Source of the DNA: Cycas panzhihuaensis
Lineage: Eukaryota > Cycadophyta
Direction of reading: 5' to 3'
Length of the DNA stretch: 64,000 nucleotides
Assembly: GCA_023213395.1 (NCBI GenBank)
Contig: CM041465.1
Location: 233,003,741 to 233,067,740, forward strand
The translations under genes were made by a program, and so were the position numbers. Below, in pieces: positions 10,740 through 22,148 of the stretch. The notes beneath the pieces are model-generated. The model saw nothing but the letters and a program-made list of their open reading frames with translations. It did not search any database and had not been told where the DNA came from. Within the stretch, counting starts at the first letter, position 1; each line of letters begins with the position of its first letter.

Positions 10740-12557
10740 TGATAGTCATTAAGTTAGTTGGTTTCGCCTTTCTCTTACAATCTTTTGTTCTGTGCTCACT
10801 TGGCCCACAATTGTTGCATATGAATGGTTTATGTTCACATTCTTGTTTAGTTGGGCAGTCTGATTTCCAAGGCCTGAATTGTAGACAGATCAAACATCTC
10901 CCCATTGGTTGTTTTTTCTCTTAGGATTCTTGTGTACTCCTCGTTGTATATATATTTCGAGATGGGTTGCCCCCTCTTCCCCTACCTTGTCCTCTGTAGG
11001 CCCCTCCTCTAGGGTCATAAAAACAATGTTTAGTCATGTGACTATCCATATCACATATATGACACCATTTATCCTTTTGGTGCATTGCACTATATTTTGG
11101 ATTGATTTTGCACTCCTTAGTTCTATGTGAATTTTTCTCGCAAATATGGCACCATTTTTCAATTTTAAATTCTCGGTCCTTTCTCTACTTTACTTCTTCC
11201 TCCTCTTTGTTATTTCTCATCTTAAGTCTAGCTACCTCTTTCCTTGGAGCTTCCACCTCATATTCTTCTTATGAGATTCCTACTTGGCAAAAGGGTCGGT
11301 TATGCTGATTCTGTTTCATTTCCCTTATTTCTTCTTGTAGCCTTAGTAAAAGGGGATCGTGCCCTCCTGCTTAGGCATCCATCTCTGCTTCGAAGTCCAA
11401 TGCCAGATCTTGAGCGTTTTTGAATGATTTTAGTGGATGCGCATGCATCATAGAGCTTAATTTTTCTTTTAATCCTCTGACGAAATAGTTCATGTTGTGG
11501 TCCGTAACTGTTTGATTAATCATGTTAGCAGCAATGATTTTCATGCGACTGATGTAAGTTAACACTGATTCACCAGGCCTCTGCTTTATTTCCCTTAGGG
11601 CAATCTCCACAGCTTCGTTACTTCAGAATTTTTGAAATCTTTCCTCAAAGGATTTCTTTATATTTGCCCATGTTTCTATTTTATCCAATTCTTTGTACCA
11701 TGCCAACGGTACTCCCCTCAGTGTGCAAGCAAATCTCGCCTTTATTTCATCTTCATCTGTGACTTGCTTCACATTGACCAAATTCTAGAATAGATACATG
11801 TGTGCTGCTGCATGCGAGGTGTCGTTGAAAATAAGTTTACCAAAATCCCTGAAATTGTCCATCCTTGGGGACTGCACTAGTGTCTCACCTAGTGGCGATC
11901 CTTTTCTTTTTACCTCCTCAAAAGATTCTACTCCTTTTTCTCCACCCTTCACTTGGGTGGTGTATGTGGAGTGTTTGGTGCAACACTATCCCTTCCAAAT
12001 AGGGGATTCTTTAATGGCGTTTTTAGATGCATTGGCTCCGGTACTCCTGGCACTTGTACCGCCAATGGTGTGACCACTATATATGATTGCTTAGACCCCC
12101 GGTCTAACGAATCCTCAAAAAGTTGCCTTGTTAGTTTATTCTCCCAATATGTCGAGGGACCTTCCTCTACCTTCTTCTCGCTATCACTCAAGTCCTTCGG
12201 GGTATCATCCACAGGTGTATTTTCCTCCTTCCTTAGGTTGTCATTGTGTTCCATATTTTCTTTTGGTTTTTCCTCCTTTTCTAGGCTTAAAAGGTCATAT
12301 TTGATTGGACCAGGCGTTAGTACCATTTGCTCGCCATTAGTTTCCTCTCCTTGTTCTTGAGGTGTTTGGGCTCCACTTGCCTCATATTCTTCAATGGACT
12401 ATCCCTTAGTCTCGTTATTATGTAAACTCAATTTTCTTGCTCTTCTTAATTTTGACTCCTTTGACCATAGTAATGCCCTTTGTCTGCTTGTTTCTGTCTC
12501 CTTTGGTGAAGTACCCTTTCGTGGTTCTCTCAGTTTCGAAGGCCTCTTAGGTGGCAT
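10740..12557 (-). pseudogene. Gyp-A gag with zinc knuckles
   Basis: The start was chosen at the ATG at 12557, which opens with the basic MPPKRPSKLREPRK; an in-frame stop soon follows. The gag core is at about 11380-11860 (TLRGVPLAWYKEL, KKSFEERF, RPGESVLTYISRM). Zinc knuckles follow: CHICEKNSHRTKEC (11110-11151), CHICDMDSHMTKHC (11023-11064) and CNNCGPSEHRTKDC (10777-10818). A further CLICLQFRPWKSDC-like unit lacks the His. Four stops or frameshifts break the protein. It would form the particle and bind element RNA. Confidence 0.85.
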
Positions 12558-12698
12558 TAGAAGGTCCCTTGGCTGTCGGAGGCTTAGTTACAGCCCACCA
12601 TCACGACGACAGCTAGGGTCCTTTGTTCTTTGAACATTCTCCCCTTGTGAAACTCTTGGCCTTAGTCCCTCCTCAATGGATGTAGGCAACATAACTAA

Positions 12699-13528
12699 TG
12701 TTGACTTTGTTTCTCACTATACTTATGAGATAGTACACTTGTCAAGGGATCACTAGTAGTCTAGTCTAGGATGTAGTCAACATGCTTTATACACCACTGT
12801 CATCACAGATTACACACAACAGTACAATAATCAACAATTATCCATCATACAAGCATCATAGTACACATAGAACATAGAGTTCCACGTAACTCTTCTTTTC
12901 ATTAAGCAATAGGTCTGATACAATAAGTTCTGGAATGTATTCCCTATACATTCTAGCCATATACATTGAGTTTTGTCATATACATTCTAAAAGGGTATGC
13001 ATCACGGAATGCATCTGTTGTAACTTTGTTCTGTACCACTGGATATGTGTGCTGGCTATCGTACCACCATGTGAAATGAATGCTCAGCTCTCACCATTGG
13101 AATGGTCCTTGGTGGCTTCCTTAAATGCGACTCTTTAGTCCCTTTTGATGAAGGGTTATGACTCCCTGTCATAATCATACCTTTTCAGCCTCAATGTACC
13201 CTTAATCAATTGATTAATCACCTTTAACTAGTGTCTTTGCATTTGTATGTTCATACGTACGTCCCTTGGTGTTGATGTCATCATCCTTTGGTGTCTTTTG
13301 ATCCAGGTCTATCATGCGTATTTTGTTGTTCATTAGCGTACTACAAACGATATGTATCCTGTATTGCGTACTTGTTCTGGTACGCACTTGTCATACATAC
13401 CCAAAATGCTTACTTTTGTAGCTTTTCTCGTTACACGTACCTCTGTACGGTTCGTACCTGTTCCAATGGTCAACACAGCCCTACATCTGGTTTTTGCATA
13501 GCCCATTGTGCCAAAATATGCTCCAACA
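12699..13528 (-). repeat. Gyp-A 5' LTR (right copy)
   Basis: This 830-bp LTR starts TGTTGAC and ends CCAACA, followed by the target duplication GGTAT. It lacks TRIM-1. Because the element reads leftward this copy holds the promoter. The bases adjacent to it on the internal side do not resemble the tRNA-Met primer site. Confidence 0.9.
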
Positions 13529-13533
13529 GGTAT

Positions 13534-14605
13534 CTATGGAGTATCCAAGTACCTGAGATATATCTGATATGAATACTTCACCTTGTATAGGAGTATCCAG
13601 CTATATAGGTTTAACTTGATGGATACATGTTCAGCAATAGTTTTTCTAGAAGAAGCATACAACAAACGATCTAATAAAATCTACATGCAATCCAACACGT
13701 ATTTATTGTCTAACATAATAATTGAATGGAAGATTCCTTGGTGTCAAATCTCCTCTAAACTACCTTGGTTTGAAATCTTATGATGACTCATAACTCATCA
13801 AATCACTATTCTAAGACACAAGGTTGATGAATATGACATTCTCCTGTCTGCAAAAGAGGCAATCCTTGGTTGTCATTTTTTCGATCATGCTTTGAGGGCA
13901 AAGCATTTTGAGAAGTGGAGTAATGTTATAATCCTAATTAAGCATTAATTAAATATAATTTATTTATTAAAGGGCATGAGTCAAGAGTCATACTAGTCAA
14001 CAAAAGGACACGATAATGCATATAAATATGCAAAACATTTGTAATTTTAAGATTGCGAAATAATCAATCAATCCTTTTGTTTTCGTATCTGAACACATAG
14101 GTGTATTTTTCTAGAGAATAGCATTCTTGAAAAAGCTCAAACCATAAAATAACAAAAATAAAATGTTGTGGCTTGTCAGGTTCATAACAAATTTTCCCTC
14201 TCATTTATATCACGTGCCCATTCTTATTACAGTACATGGGTACATGGACCTCAAAATGTGTGTGTGTGTGTGCATAATATATGCACATAGGTTTCTTAAC
14301 TCTAAGGTCACTTGACACCATATTCTAATATGAACTACAAACAAAGGTGCATCCCACGCACTTGATGGGGCTTTTAGCTAGCTTCCATTTACATCAAGGG
14401 ATGATCACATGATAAGATAACACATAAGAAAGAGAATATACAATGAGGCATATAAAATAGGTACCAAGTGGGATATCATAGAGAATCACAACTGTAAACA
14501 AAATTATTAGTAGGGAAGGAATTGTTTCATTGAATGTTAGGAAACTATTTGATTCGATGCCTAATGTTATGTTATTGATAACATATATGCCTTAAAGTTG
14601 CTTCA
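13534..14605. other. Unassigned spacer between Gyp-A and Cop-A
   Basis: AT-rich with no recognisable coding or RNA gene. A TG microsatellite lies near 14257-14272. The first tens of bases are the continuation of the sequence left of 2737, interrupted by Gyp-A. Confidence 0.5.
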
Positions 14606-15029
14606 TGTTAGACTCGTTATGTTTTATTATTAAGTTATGTATTAATCACACACTTTATACTTAATGTATAAGTGTGTACTTTTCCTAATATTGTAACATG
14701 TTACAATTTAAAGGGCTAATGACTTCCTTTTCTCTCTTTTGGCATGTTTGCACAAGTGCATGCGTGATTGACGATTGTTGCTTATGCAATGACCCTGAGG
14801 GGAACATTCTCATCTATATATAGAGACCATTTTCTCTTATATAGAAGGTAGATTGAGAGATGAGTGTATTGTTACTATGTTGAGATTTATCTAAGTTATT
14901 TTAGAGATTGGATCAATTTCTTCTCCTCCATTTTTATGGTGTGCCTATGTGTTTATGCTCCAAATTTATTGCGGGTGTGAATGTTGTTTAGCTTGTTCTT
15001 CATTGCCCCCCTTTAGATCCACCGTGCCT
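14606..15029 (+). repeat. Cop-A 5' LTR
   Basis: It pairs with 27140-27562. The end is placed at about 15029, because the shared part stops near TAGATCCA and the primer-site-like motif follows three bases later. Confidence 0.8.
14815..14822 (+). promoter_or_regulatory. Probable TATA box in Cop-A 5' LTR
   Basis: TATATATA lies roughly in the middle of the LTR, with a moderately GC-poor leader after it. The 3' LTR has TATATACATA at the corresponding place. Confidence 0.5.
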
Positions 15030-15031
15030 TT

Positions 15032-15044
15032 TGGGTATCACAGC
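15032..15044 (+). other. Cop-A primer binding site (mutated)
   Basis: TGGGTATCACAGC resembles TGGTATCAGAGC with one extra G and one substitution, directly after the 5' LTR. Confidence 0.65.
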
Positions 15045-16668
15045 TTCTAGGTTGGGGTTTTTATTTTAATTTGAAGACTAGCTCTTTGTTGCACTTCTTT
15101 GGTGACGACCTTCACCATACAAAGGTGATCCGAAAAGCTTGTTGTACTCTCAACTCTTAGTTGTAGAATATCTCTTTGGAATTTTTTAGTTAAATACCAA
15201 AAAAAAAAGAATTATACTTAGTGGCAAAAAGAAATCCATTTGATGGCTCTCTGTTAATAGAGCAATTCTGTTCCTACTCTCTGTCTCTAAATCTGCCCTA
15301 CACGTTGATAAAAGCTTGTTGGGTGCACTTCACATATTCTACACATTGTTTAACGCTAGTTTTTGATGTCATGACCCTTGTTGGGCTTTTCCTCAGTGTC
15401 TGAGACTCCTACTCACCCTATTGGCAGATAACTAAGTCGATTAAAGACTTTGCGTTTGACTTTGGCTTTCATTTGATGTCCAACACTTGCGGACCTATGC
15501 GTGACTTTGGTTGCTGCTGTCTCATCTTTGGTAGTTTGTGTTGTCATTTGGCACCTTGTGCAGCCTCCATTTTTCATCAAGCGGACCTGCAATGACATTT
15601 TGGTGAGACCATTGATGAAATTTGATTGGTTTTTTAGTGTTTTCGATGGAATTTTTTCGCCTGACAGTTGCGTCATCTTTCATTCGAGAATTTTTTAAGA
15701 AATTTCTATTTTGTGAACATTGGAGATGTAACTTTATGTTATATCGAAAGGAATATTCTAAGTATATTTCCTTTTTAATAATCAATTTTTTCTAAAGTTT
15801 GGTTTTTAAATATTATTTTATTGTTTTTTCAAATGAAAGCTTAGTTATTTTAAGAGCGAAGCACACCCCACTTGCTTAAGAAAAATTGCATTTACTTTTT
15901 ATGACTTGCACATTGACTTTTAAGTGATTTTTATTGTTCAAGTTGCAAAATTTATCACTGTACTAATCATCAGATTCCCTATGGTGTTTCCTAACTCGTT
16001 AAAAGAGGCTAAAAGAGTACAGAATCATCAATTAAATTCAAATTTTTTGGAATGTGGCAGGATCATTAAAGATCGTAAAATGTCTTTTTGTGTGTTTGCA
16101 TTGCAAAAGTTCACTTAGTGCTCTTTAAAAAAAAATATTTTTTGCACTAAGGAAGGAACTACATAAGCGCTATGTGTCAAGCAACACTATTTTTTACGTA
16201 TGAACATCATTACTTATCATTTGGCAACGTTAAAGTCTTTTGGAAAATTTCCAAACTTCATTACAACTCACATTACATTACAAAGCATTAAGATTTAAAA
16301 AAGCTATTCAAGTGGTGATGTTTGAAAATGGTTTTAAACTTTGTCTTAAAGTCTTAAGTTTAGTGCATTTCTTAGGGGACCAACTAGTTGTATGGCCAAT
16401 GCACATCAATTAAGACGATTTTTTGTGGGAGAGGTTCGAAAATGGTGTTATTAGAGCTGAGAGTTATAAGGAAAGCACAATATGCCATGCATATCGGTCC
16501 TACCTCTTTGTACTAAATTTGATCTTTGGACAACTGTTGGATCTCATATATAGATCATGGTTATTGGTGTGTCTATAAGTGGAAGTTAAGCAGTGAAGTT
16601 TGATAGCTCCAAAGTCAATTTTTTAGTTACAAAACCTTATTTTTTTTTTTTTAGAAAAAAAAAAAACA
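15045..16668 (+). other. Cop-A untranslated leader
   Basis: About 1.6 kb between the primer site and gag with no convincing ORF. It shares GGTGACGACCTTCACC (about 15100-15117) with the Cop-C leader (about 32889), so parts of this leader are conserved in the lineage. The segment 15410-15700 has open frames on both strands, but no known domain is visible. Confidence 0.6.
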
Positions 16669-17480
16669 ATGGTTGTATCCATGCTTAATGTAAGCACTAT
16701 CAAACTCAATAGAGTAGAAAACTTTCATGATTTGGAAAAGCAAGCCAAAGATTTGTTAATCGTGAATGAATTGTGGGGATATGGATGTAGGAGATTTTCT
16801 AAACTTGCTTTTATTGATGATCCAACAAATCCTAACCACATAATCCCTATAGATCTTGTTGCTCTTGCTACTTGGGAAGTAAAAGATGATATTGCATTGG
16901 TTTTTTCACATATAACAATTCTTAATAATGTTGATTAGAACATTGTCAATGTAGCTACTTCGAAAGAAGCTTGGGATATACTGCTATCTTTGTACATTAG
17001 GCGAGATGATGCTTGCTTTGTTATGTTTAAAGGCAAATCGTTTAGTATAAAGTTTGTTGAGTCTACAATGGCATTTCTATCAAATGTTAGAGAAATCAAT
17101 AATCAGTTGATGTCATTAGGCAAACTTGCAACAGATGAAGACTTTGTGATTGTTACCATTCATGTCCTTCTAAGGGAGTACAACGGTTTCATCTCATCCA
17201 TTACTTGAGTTGGTACATTGGGAACAATTAACTTTCAATCAACTAGAAACCCTTTTGATATGGGAGGAGGAAATCTATTCTCACCAAGATGAAGGAACAA
17301 CTTCTGGTGTTTTCACGGCCAAGCACAAAGGCTAGTAGTCCATGGGCTTCAAGCAAAATTTTCAAAAAGAGTTTGGCAATTTAAATTTTAATGTTTTCGA
17401 ATCAAAATCCGTTGTTTGTCATTATTTTAGTAAGGTTGGGCACATAGAGCCTGAGTGCAGAATGGAAAAACATGACATGT
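16669..17480 (+). pseudogene. Cop-A gag
   Basis: The start ATG at 16669 aligns with the starts of the Cop-C and Cop-D gags (all begin with MLN-x-x-TI near the N-terminus). Recognisable blocks are LLIVNELWGYG, ATSKEAWDILLSLY, AFLSNVREINNQL and REYNGFISSI. The zinc knuckle is reduced to CHYFSKVGHIEPEC, with the second Cys now Phe. Stops occur at 16936 and 17206. It would form the particle. Confidence 0.85.
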
Positions 17481-17599
17481 AACAGTAGTAGCAACAACAA
17501 CAATAGCAACAATTCTCACAAAGACTAAGTCAAGGTGCATATAGAGGAGGTCATCGTGGAAATCAGAGGGGGCATATCGAGGTGGCAATCAAGGCCACA

Positions 17600-18507
17600 A
17601 CACTCATTATGATGAAAATGAAAAATTGTTTTGTGAATATGATAACAACAACAACGACAACACATGGATTATTGACTCTGATGCATCCTGTCATATGACA
17701 AGTGATGTTGAATTGTTGAATGATATTGAAGAGAGCAAGGCACAAATAATAAGATTTGGAAATAATCATACTATTGAAATTTTGAGTGTTGGAAAAATTG
17801 TCTCTTTTAGCACTACTCAGAACCTTGCTTGATCATTTTCCACTCGCAACATATTTCTAGTACCTTTTATGTCTAGAAATCTCCTTCCTATTAGTCAACT
17901 TGATAAACAACGGATGAGTGTACTATTTAAAAATGGAGGGCACAACAATTGTTGCAACTAGTACACACTGATATTTGTAGACCTATGTCCACTCAATCAC
18001 TTGGTGGAACACTCTACTTCATTATGCTCATTGATGGCTTCTCATACAAGGTTTGGATATATTTCATGAAACACAAATCAGAAGTCCTTTCAAAGTTTAA
18101 AGAATTCAAACCACAATTTGACAATGGTGGTGAGTTTACATCTAAAGAATTCAACCAATTTTGCATTGATCATGGCATCAAATGACAATTTTTTGCACCA
18201 TATACAGCTCGGCAAATGGTGTACCAGAAATGATGAATAGGATACTTGTAAGCAAAGTGAATGCTATGATGCAAGCGAAAGGACTCTTGCAGTCATACTA
18301 GGCAGAAGCAGTTCACACATTTGCCTATGTTACAAATAGGAGCTCCACAACTATGGTCTGGGACATGACATTAGAGGAGGTTTGGACTGGCAAGAAAACT
18401 ACTAGTAGTGAAGCCTACATTCAAACATCTACACATTTTTTAGTGCACAACCTACATTCACATTTCCTAGTAGCAAAGACAAAAATTTGATTATAAAAGC
18501 TTAAAAT
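17600..18507 (+). pseudogene. Cop-A protease and N-terminal integrase
   Basis: The protease motif is WIIDSDASCHMTSD (about 17664), with DSG changed to DSD. SRNLLPISQLDKQRMSV follows near 17873, then a deletion removes most of the GAG-pre-integrase region. The integrase core shows LVHTDICRPMST, LIDGFSYKVWIYFMKHKSE and NGGEFTSKEFNQFC. The frame ends at 18507, where Cop-B is inserted. Several stops are present. Confidence 0.8.
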
Positions 18508-18695
18508 TGAAAGAAAACTTGATTGAATGTCGAATGCCCCTTGATTATGTGAGAGAGGATCGTTGTAAAGAAGGTTTAGTAATTGTTTATTACTTGTAAG
18601 CCACTTGTCAATCTTACAATGAAGAGGGAATGCCACATAACCCTAATTAAGTTTACAACTTAAGGTCCTATTATAGATAAAACATTATTCTAACA
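18508..18695 (-). repeat. Cop-B 3' LTR
   Basis: 188 bp from TGAAAG to TAACA, followed on the internal side by a pyrimidine tract (18696-18704), the polypurine tract of the minus-strand element. It has about 38 bases more than the 5' LTR. Confidence 0.88.
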
Positions 18696-18719
18696 CCCTC
18701 TCTTAATGTTTTATCTGTC

Positions 18720-20360
18720 TTAAACTAAGCTTATTTCTAAGAAAATGAAATTTATCTTTGCTGAGAGGTTTAGTCAAGATATTTGCAACTGGTTCATTTG
18801 TTGTACATTGTATTAGCTCATTTTCTTTATTATGTACTTTTTCTCGGATGAAGTGATATGCACTACAATGTGTTTAGTTCTGGCACGGAAGATTGGGTTC
18901 TTTGTCAATTTTATTATGCTTTGATTATTGCAATAAAGAATTGTTGGATTATCCTGCTTTTGATTTAGATTGGTCAGCAACTGTTTTAGCCATACTGCTT
19001 CACAAGATGCACTTACTGTTGACTTCTATTTTGCCTTTGTAGATGATAAAGCAACTGTTGGTTGCTTTTTACTACTTCAAGACATTGTTGTTGAATAAAG
19101 AAGGAAACAATATCCTATAGTTGACTTCCTATTTTCTTTGTCTCTAGCCCAATCAAAATCATTGTATCCAATCAACTTTCATGCATCATTATTTGTATAT
19201 GTAAGTTCTAGATCTGAGGTGCCTTTTAGATACCTGAGTATCATTTTTGTTGCTCTTTAGTGTAATATTTTTGGATCTTGCATATATCTGGAAATTACTC
19301 CTACTGAATAAGAAATGTCAGGTTTGGTGGCAGTAAGATAGATTAGACTCCTAACTAGTTGTCTGTATAAAACTTGCATTGGCTGGAGTTAAGTTACACC
19401 CTGTTTCCATCAGTGTTGCATAGTTGTTGTAGTCTTTCATCTTGAATTTCTTCAGCAAATTTCTGGTATACTTGTTTTGCGATCAGGTGACAAAGTCTTC
19501 TTTTTGTTTTACTTCCATGCCAAGATAATAACTCAAAAGTCCTAAGTCTGTCATTTCAAATCTTTTTTCAACTAACTCTTTATGACTGTGATGGACTGTA
19601 TGTCACTACTTATAAGAATCATATCATGTACATATATAACAATTATGGTGATCAATCCTTGTCTTATTTTTACATACAAACTAGGATCTGATTCACATCT
19701 TTCAAAATGATTTTGTATGAGATATTTGTCCAATTTGGCATACCAAGCCCTTGGAGCTTGTTTTCGCCCATATAGGGCCTTTCTTAATTTACAAACAAGA
19801 TGTTCTTAACCATTTTGAACATATCCCTTTGGCTGGTGCATGTAAACTTCTTCTTCCATAACTTTGTTCAAAAAAGAACTCTTCAAATCAAGCTGGTAGA
19901 TTTTTGAATTTTGTTGTGCTACTAAGATGATAACCATTCTTACAGTATTCATCTTTGCTACTGGAGAGAAGGTTTTGTCATAGTTTATACTTACAGTTTG
20001 GGTGTATCCTTTGGCCACCAATCTATCTTTGTATTTTTCTATTCTCCCATTAGAGTTTTCCTTTACTTTGTACACCCACCTGTAGTTGAAAATTGGCTTG
20101 TCAGTAGGTGGTTTAGTTAATTCCCATGTTTTGTTTTTGGAAATAGTTGCCATTTCTGTATCCATTGCTAATTTCCATTCATCGTGTTGACTTGCTTCCT
20201 CATATGACTGAGGTTCAGTTGAACAAAATAGTGCCAGATGTTTCTATGATATGGGTCTATGATCAAACACATGCCCTTTTGCCTCTTTAATTGTCTTAAG
20301 ATACCATTTAGGTATATTTTTGGAAGATGTCTTGATTTCCTCTTCTTCTTCATGACTCAT
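18720..20360 (-). pseudogene. Cop-B reverse transcriptase and RNase H
   Basis: The best open part is 19806-20165 with NKTWELTKPP, YRWVYKVKENSNG, VAKGYTQTVSINYDKTFSPV and IYQLDLKSSFLN. Downstream (leftward) come [15 protein letters not shown] and the catalytic loop, which now reads IYVHDMIL, with Asp replaced by His near 19640. RNase H survives only as scraps; ILTKPLSKDKFHF near 18740 is the usual copia C-terminus. Many stops are present. Confidence 0.85.
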
Positions 20361-20960
20361 TTCTTTGATGCATGAAGGAGCTCTCTCAGAACATTATTTC
20401 TCTTCCATTTCTATATCCTCAGATGTGATTCTTGAAACATCCTCAAGTGAAAGGTCAAGCATGGGAGATTCTTTTGTGGACACTTCAATTTTCTGATGTG
20501 CTTCTTGATTTGCATCAATTCTTGTTCATTGAAGACAACATCCTTGATTACATAGACTTTATTTGTTTTGTGGTCTATGCACCTATATGCTTTTGAGTTC
20601 TTACTCTAGCTTATCATTGTGCATTCTATGCACTTACAGTCAAGTTTAAACCTTTTCTTGTCAAGAATGTGAACAAAAGCTTGACATCCAAAGATTTTCA
20701 GATTACTTACATCAGGGTTGTATCTGGTCCATGCTTCTTTAGGAGTTACTTTGTTCGAGGCTTGAGTTGGGACTCCTGTTTATTAGATAAATAACTATAT
20801 TCACAGCTTCTGCCCAATATGTCTTTGGAACTTGTCTATCTTAAATTAGGCTCCGTGTGATTTCCATAATGGTTTTGTTCATCCGTATCACTACACTATT
20901 TGATTAAGTGTAGGGAGTTGTTAATTGTCGACATATTTCATGAGTTTTGCAAAAGAAGAC
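20361..20960 (-). pseudogene. Cop-B integrase C-terminal half
   Basis: Read leftward from about 20955, it has FCKTHEICRQLTTPYT, VVIRMNKTIMEITRS and TYWAEAV. The region rich in Glu/Ser follows, before RT. The core Glu is in the usual position in the ...RMNKT segment, where N-GV-ERMN would be expected, but preceding residues are mutated. Its N-terminal half lies at 22149-22440, beyond the plastid insert. Confidence 0.75.
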
Positions 20961-21313
20961 AATTTATACAATAAATTGTTGTCGAAGAATTCTTCCTAAT
21001 TCTTCCATAATTGATACTAGACAATCATTTTGTAATTGACATAAGATCATGATGTGGAATGGATTGGTAACCCATTCCAATTTCTCAATTGGATCGAGAA
21101 TATCAATTCAAATAGGATGAGATCGTCGGATCGACAAGGATGAAGATTTTCCAAAAGAAGAGGGAGTGCTGGAAAATTTTTGACCCTTCTGGGGATTGAA
21201 TAAGTATTTTTACCTTCACAAAAGGATTCAGAACTGATTGTATCTGAAGAATAAGAATTCCTAAGGGACTTGCTATCCATCAATTCCGTGGATTAGAATC
21301 AGAAGATCTCGTA

Positions 21314-21400
21314 GGAAAGATGGTCGAGCGGTTCAAGGCGTAGCATTGGAATTGCTACGTAGACATTTGTTTATGGAGGGTTCAAATCCCTCTCTTTCCG
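21314..21400 (+). tRNA. trnS-GGA: Plastid-type tRNA-Ser (GGA), nuclear copy
   Basis: A complete cloverleaf: acceptor GGAAAGA (21314-21320) pairs with TCTTTCC (21393-21399), followed by a discriminator G. The anticodon stem TAGCA/TGCTA encloses TTGGAAT with GGA at 21348-21350. There is a class-II long variable arm, and a T arm with TTCAAAT in place of the normal TTCGAAT. CCA is not encoded. As a nuclear copy of a plastid gene it is probably not expressed from its plastid promoter, although the internal boxes could be read by chance. Confidence 0.93.
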
Positions 21401-21738
21401 CACCTTAACTTTCTTTTTCTTCCCCATCGTTCTCCCAATAGATCGAATCCCAAGGGGATGATCTCATTATTTTGAGATCAATCCCCTCTTATTTCGTGAT
21501 ATAGGGAAGTAGAATAAACGTCGATTCGTGATATGAGAAAGTAAAAGAACATTGGGAAAAAGTGGACGATAAATGAAAGTATCGTTGATGATCATATCGT
21601 ATAATAGCATACGGGGGGATGAACAAAGATAGGTCAAATCCCAAGAGTCGAACAATTCTATCTATTTGTCTCCTTAAAGAAAAAGGAGAGAAACATAATT
21701 GTCTAAATGTACAAGAACCTCTCTTTTTCATTCTCAAT
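21401..21738. other. Plastid trnS-rps4 intergenic spacer
   Basis: Non-coding sequence between the tRNA and the rps4 stop codon. Short open frames on the minus strand here are not conserved genes that I recognise. Confidence 0.7.
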
Positions 21739-22148
21739 TCAAGCTTGACAGGAATAATATTCTACAACTAGCAATTCATTGATCTTTAAACTGATCCATT
21801 TACTATCTATTATTTGATTGACTAATCCTTTATATTGTGACGAATGAAGAGTCAAATGATTCGACATTTGATCCTTCTAGGATAAATCGAGATTTTTTCC
21901 GATCATAGCTCTCAATCTCCATTGATCTTTTATAGTAATAACATCTCGAGGTTTGCAACGATAACTTGGTATATCTACCACACGATCATTGACCAGGATA
22001 TGTCTATGATTAACTAATTGTCTGGCCTTAGGAATGGTAAGAGCCATACCCAATCGAAAAATAATATTATCCAAACGCATTTCAAGTAATTGTAATAGGA
22101 TCTAGCCCATTGATCCTTTGGCTCTTCTAGCAATACGAACATACTTTT
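21739..22148 (-). pseudogene. rps4: rps4 3' fragment (plastid ribosomal protein S4), nuclear
   Basis: About 136 codons of the C-terminal two thirds of plastid S4, a small-subunit rRNA-binding assembly protein. The S4 domain is clear: [28 protein letters not shown] and [17 protein letters not shown], then a tail ending LVVEYY. The frame is continuous to the native stop except for two in-frame TAGs (22102-22104 and 21877-21879), each at a place where other S4 proteins have Gln (CAG). The N-terminal third is missing because the insert ends there. A tail Arg is also now Cys (CGT to TGT). Confidence 0.93.

Larger units (their letters stand above)
2742..13528 (-). mobile_element. Gyp-A: Ty3/gypsy element (non-chromovirus), full length, decayed
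   Basis: Two long LTRs (2742-3917 and 12699-13528) are flanked by an exact 5-bp target duplication, GGTAT (2737-2741 and 13529-13533). Read on the minus strand, the order is gag with zinc knuckles, protease, a gag-like module, RT, RNase H, integrase and an extra ORF. The RT segment DVFAWSYKDLKG and the protease motif IDGGAVVNVL are of the type seen in the Tat/Athila-like branch, and no chromodomain was seen. All reading frames contain stops or shifts, so the copy is dead. Without TRIM-1 the element would be about 10.5 kb. Its 5' LTR is not followed by an obvious initiator-Met primer site. Confidence 0.9.
20961..22148. other. Plastid DNA insert (NUPT): ycf3-trnS spacer, trnS-GGA, rps4 3' part
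   Basis: The order trnS-GGA (plus) then rps4 (minus) with an intervening spacer is that of land-plant plastid genomes, in which ycf3 lies on the far side of trnS. The insert splits the Cop-B integrase. The right junction at about 22144-22148 is sharp: integrase GEYTSK runs straight into rps4 at a codon for Tyr-Val-Arg, with a shared AAGTA. The left edge is less clear; plastid-like sequence is certain from about 21290 and probable to about 21050. The copy has C-to-T type changes including two CAG to TAG stops, as expected in methylated nuclear DNA. Confidence 0.88.

Noticed and set aside
15413-15785. Overlapping frames on both strands in the Cop-A leader as a captured gene
   Set aside because: No domain, no splice signals recognised, and located in an untranslated leader of a dead element.
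21047-21283. Open minus frame of 78 codons left of trnS as a plastid gene
   Set aside because: It lies in the ycf3-trnS spacer position and does not resemble any plastid protein I know; ycf3 itself is not recognisable in it.
21739-22148. rps4 as a functional transferred nuclear gene
   Set aside because: N-terminal third missing, two in-frame stops, no transit peptide, embedded in a retroelement.
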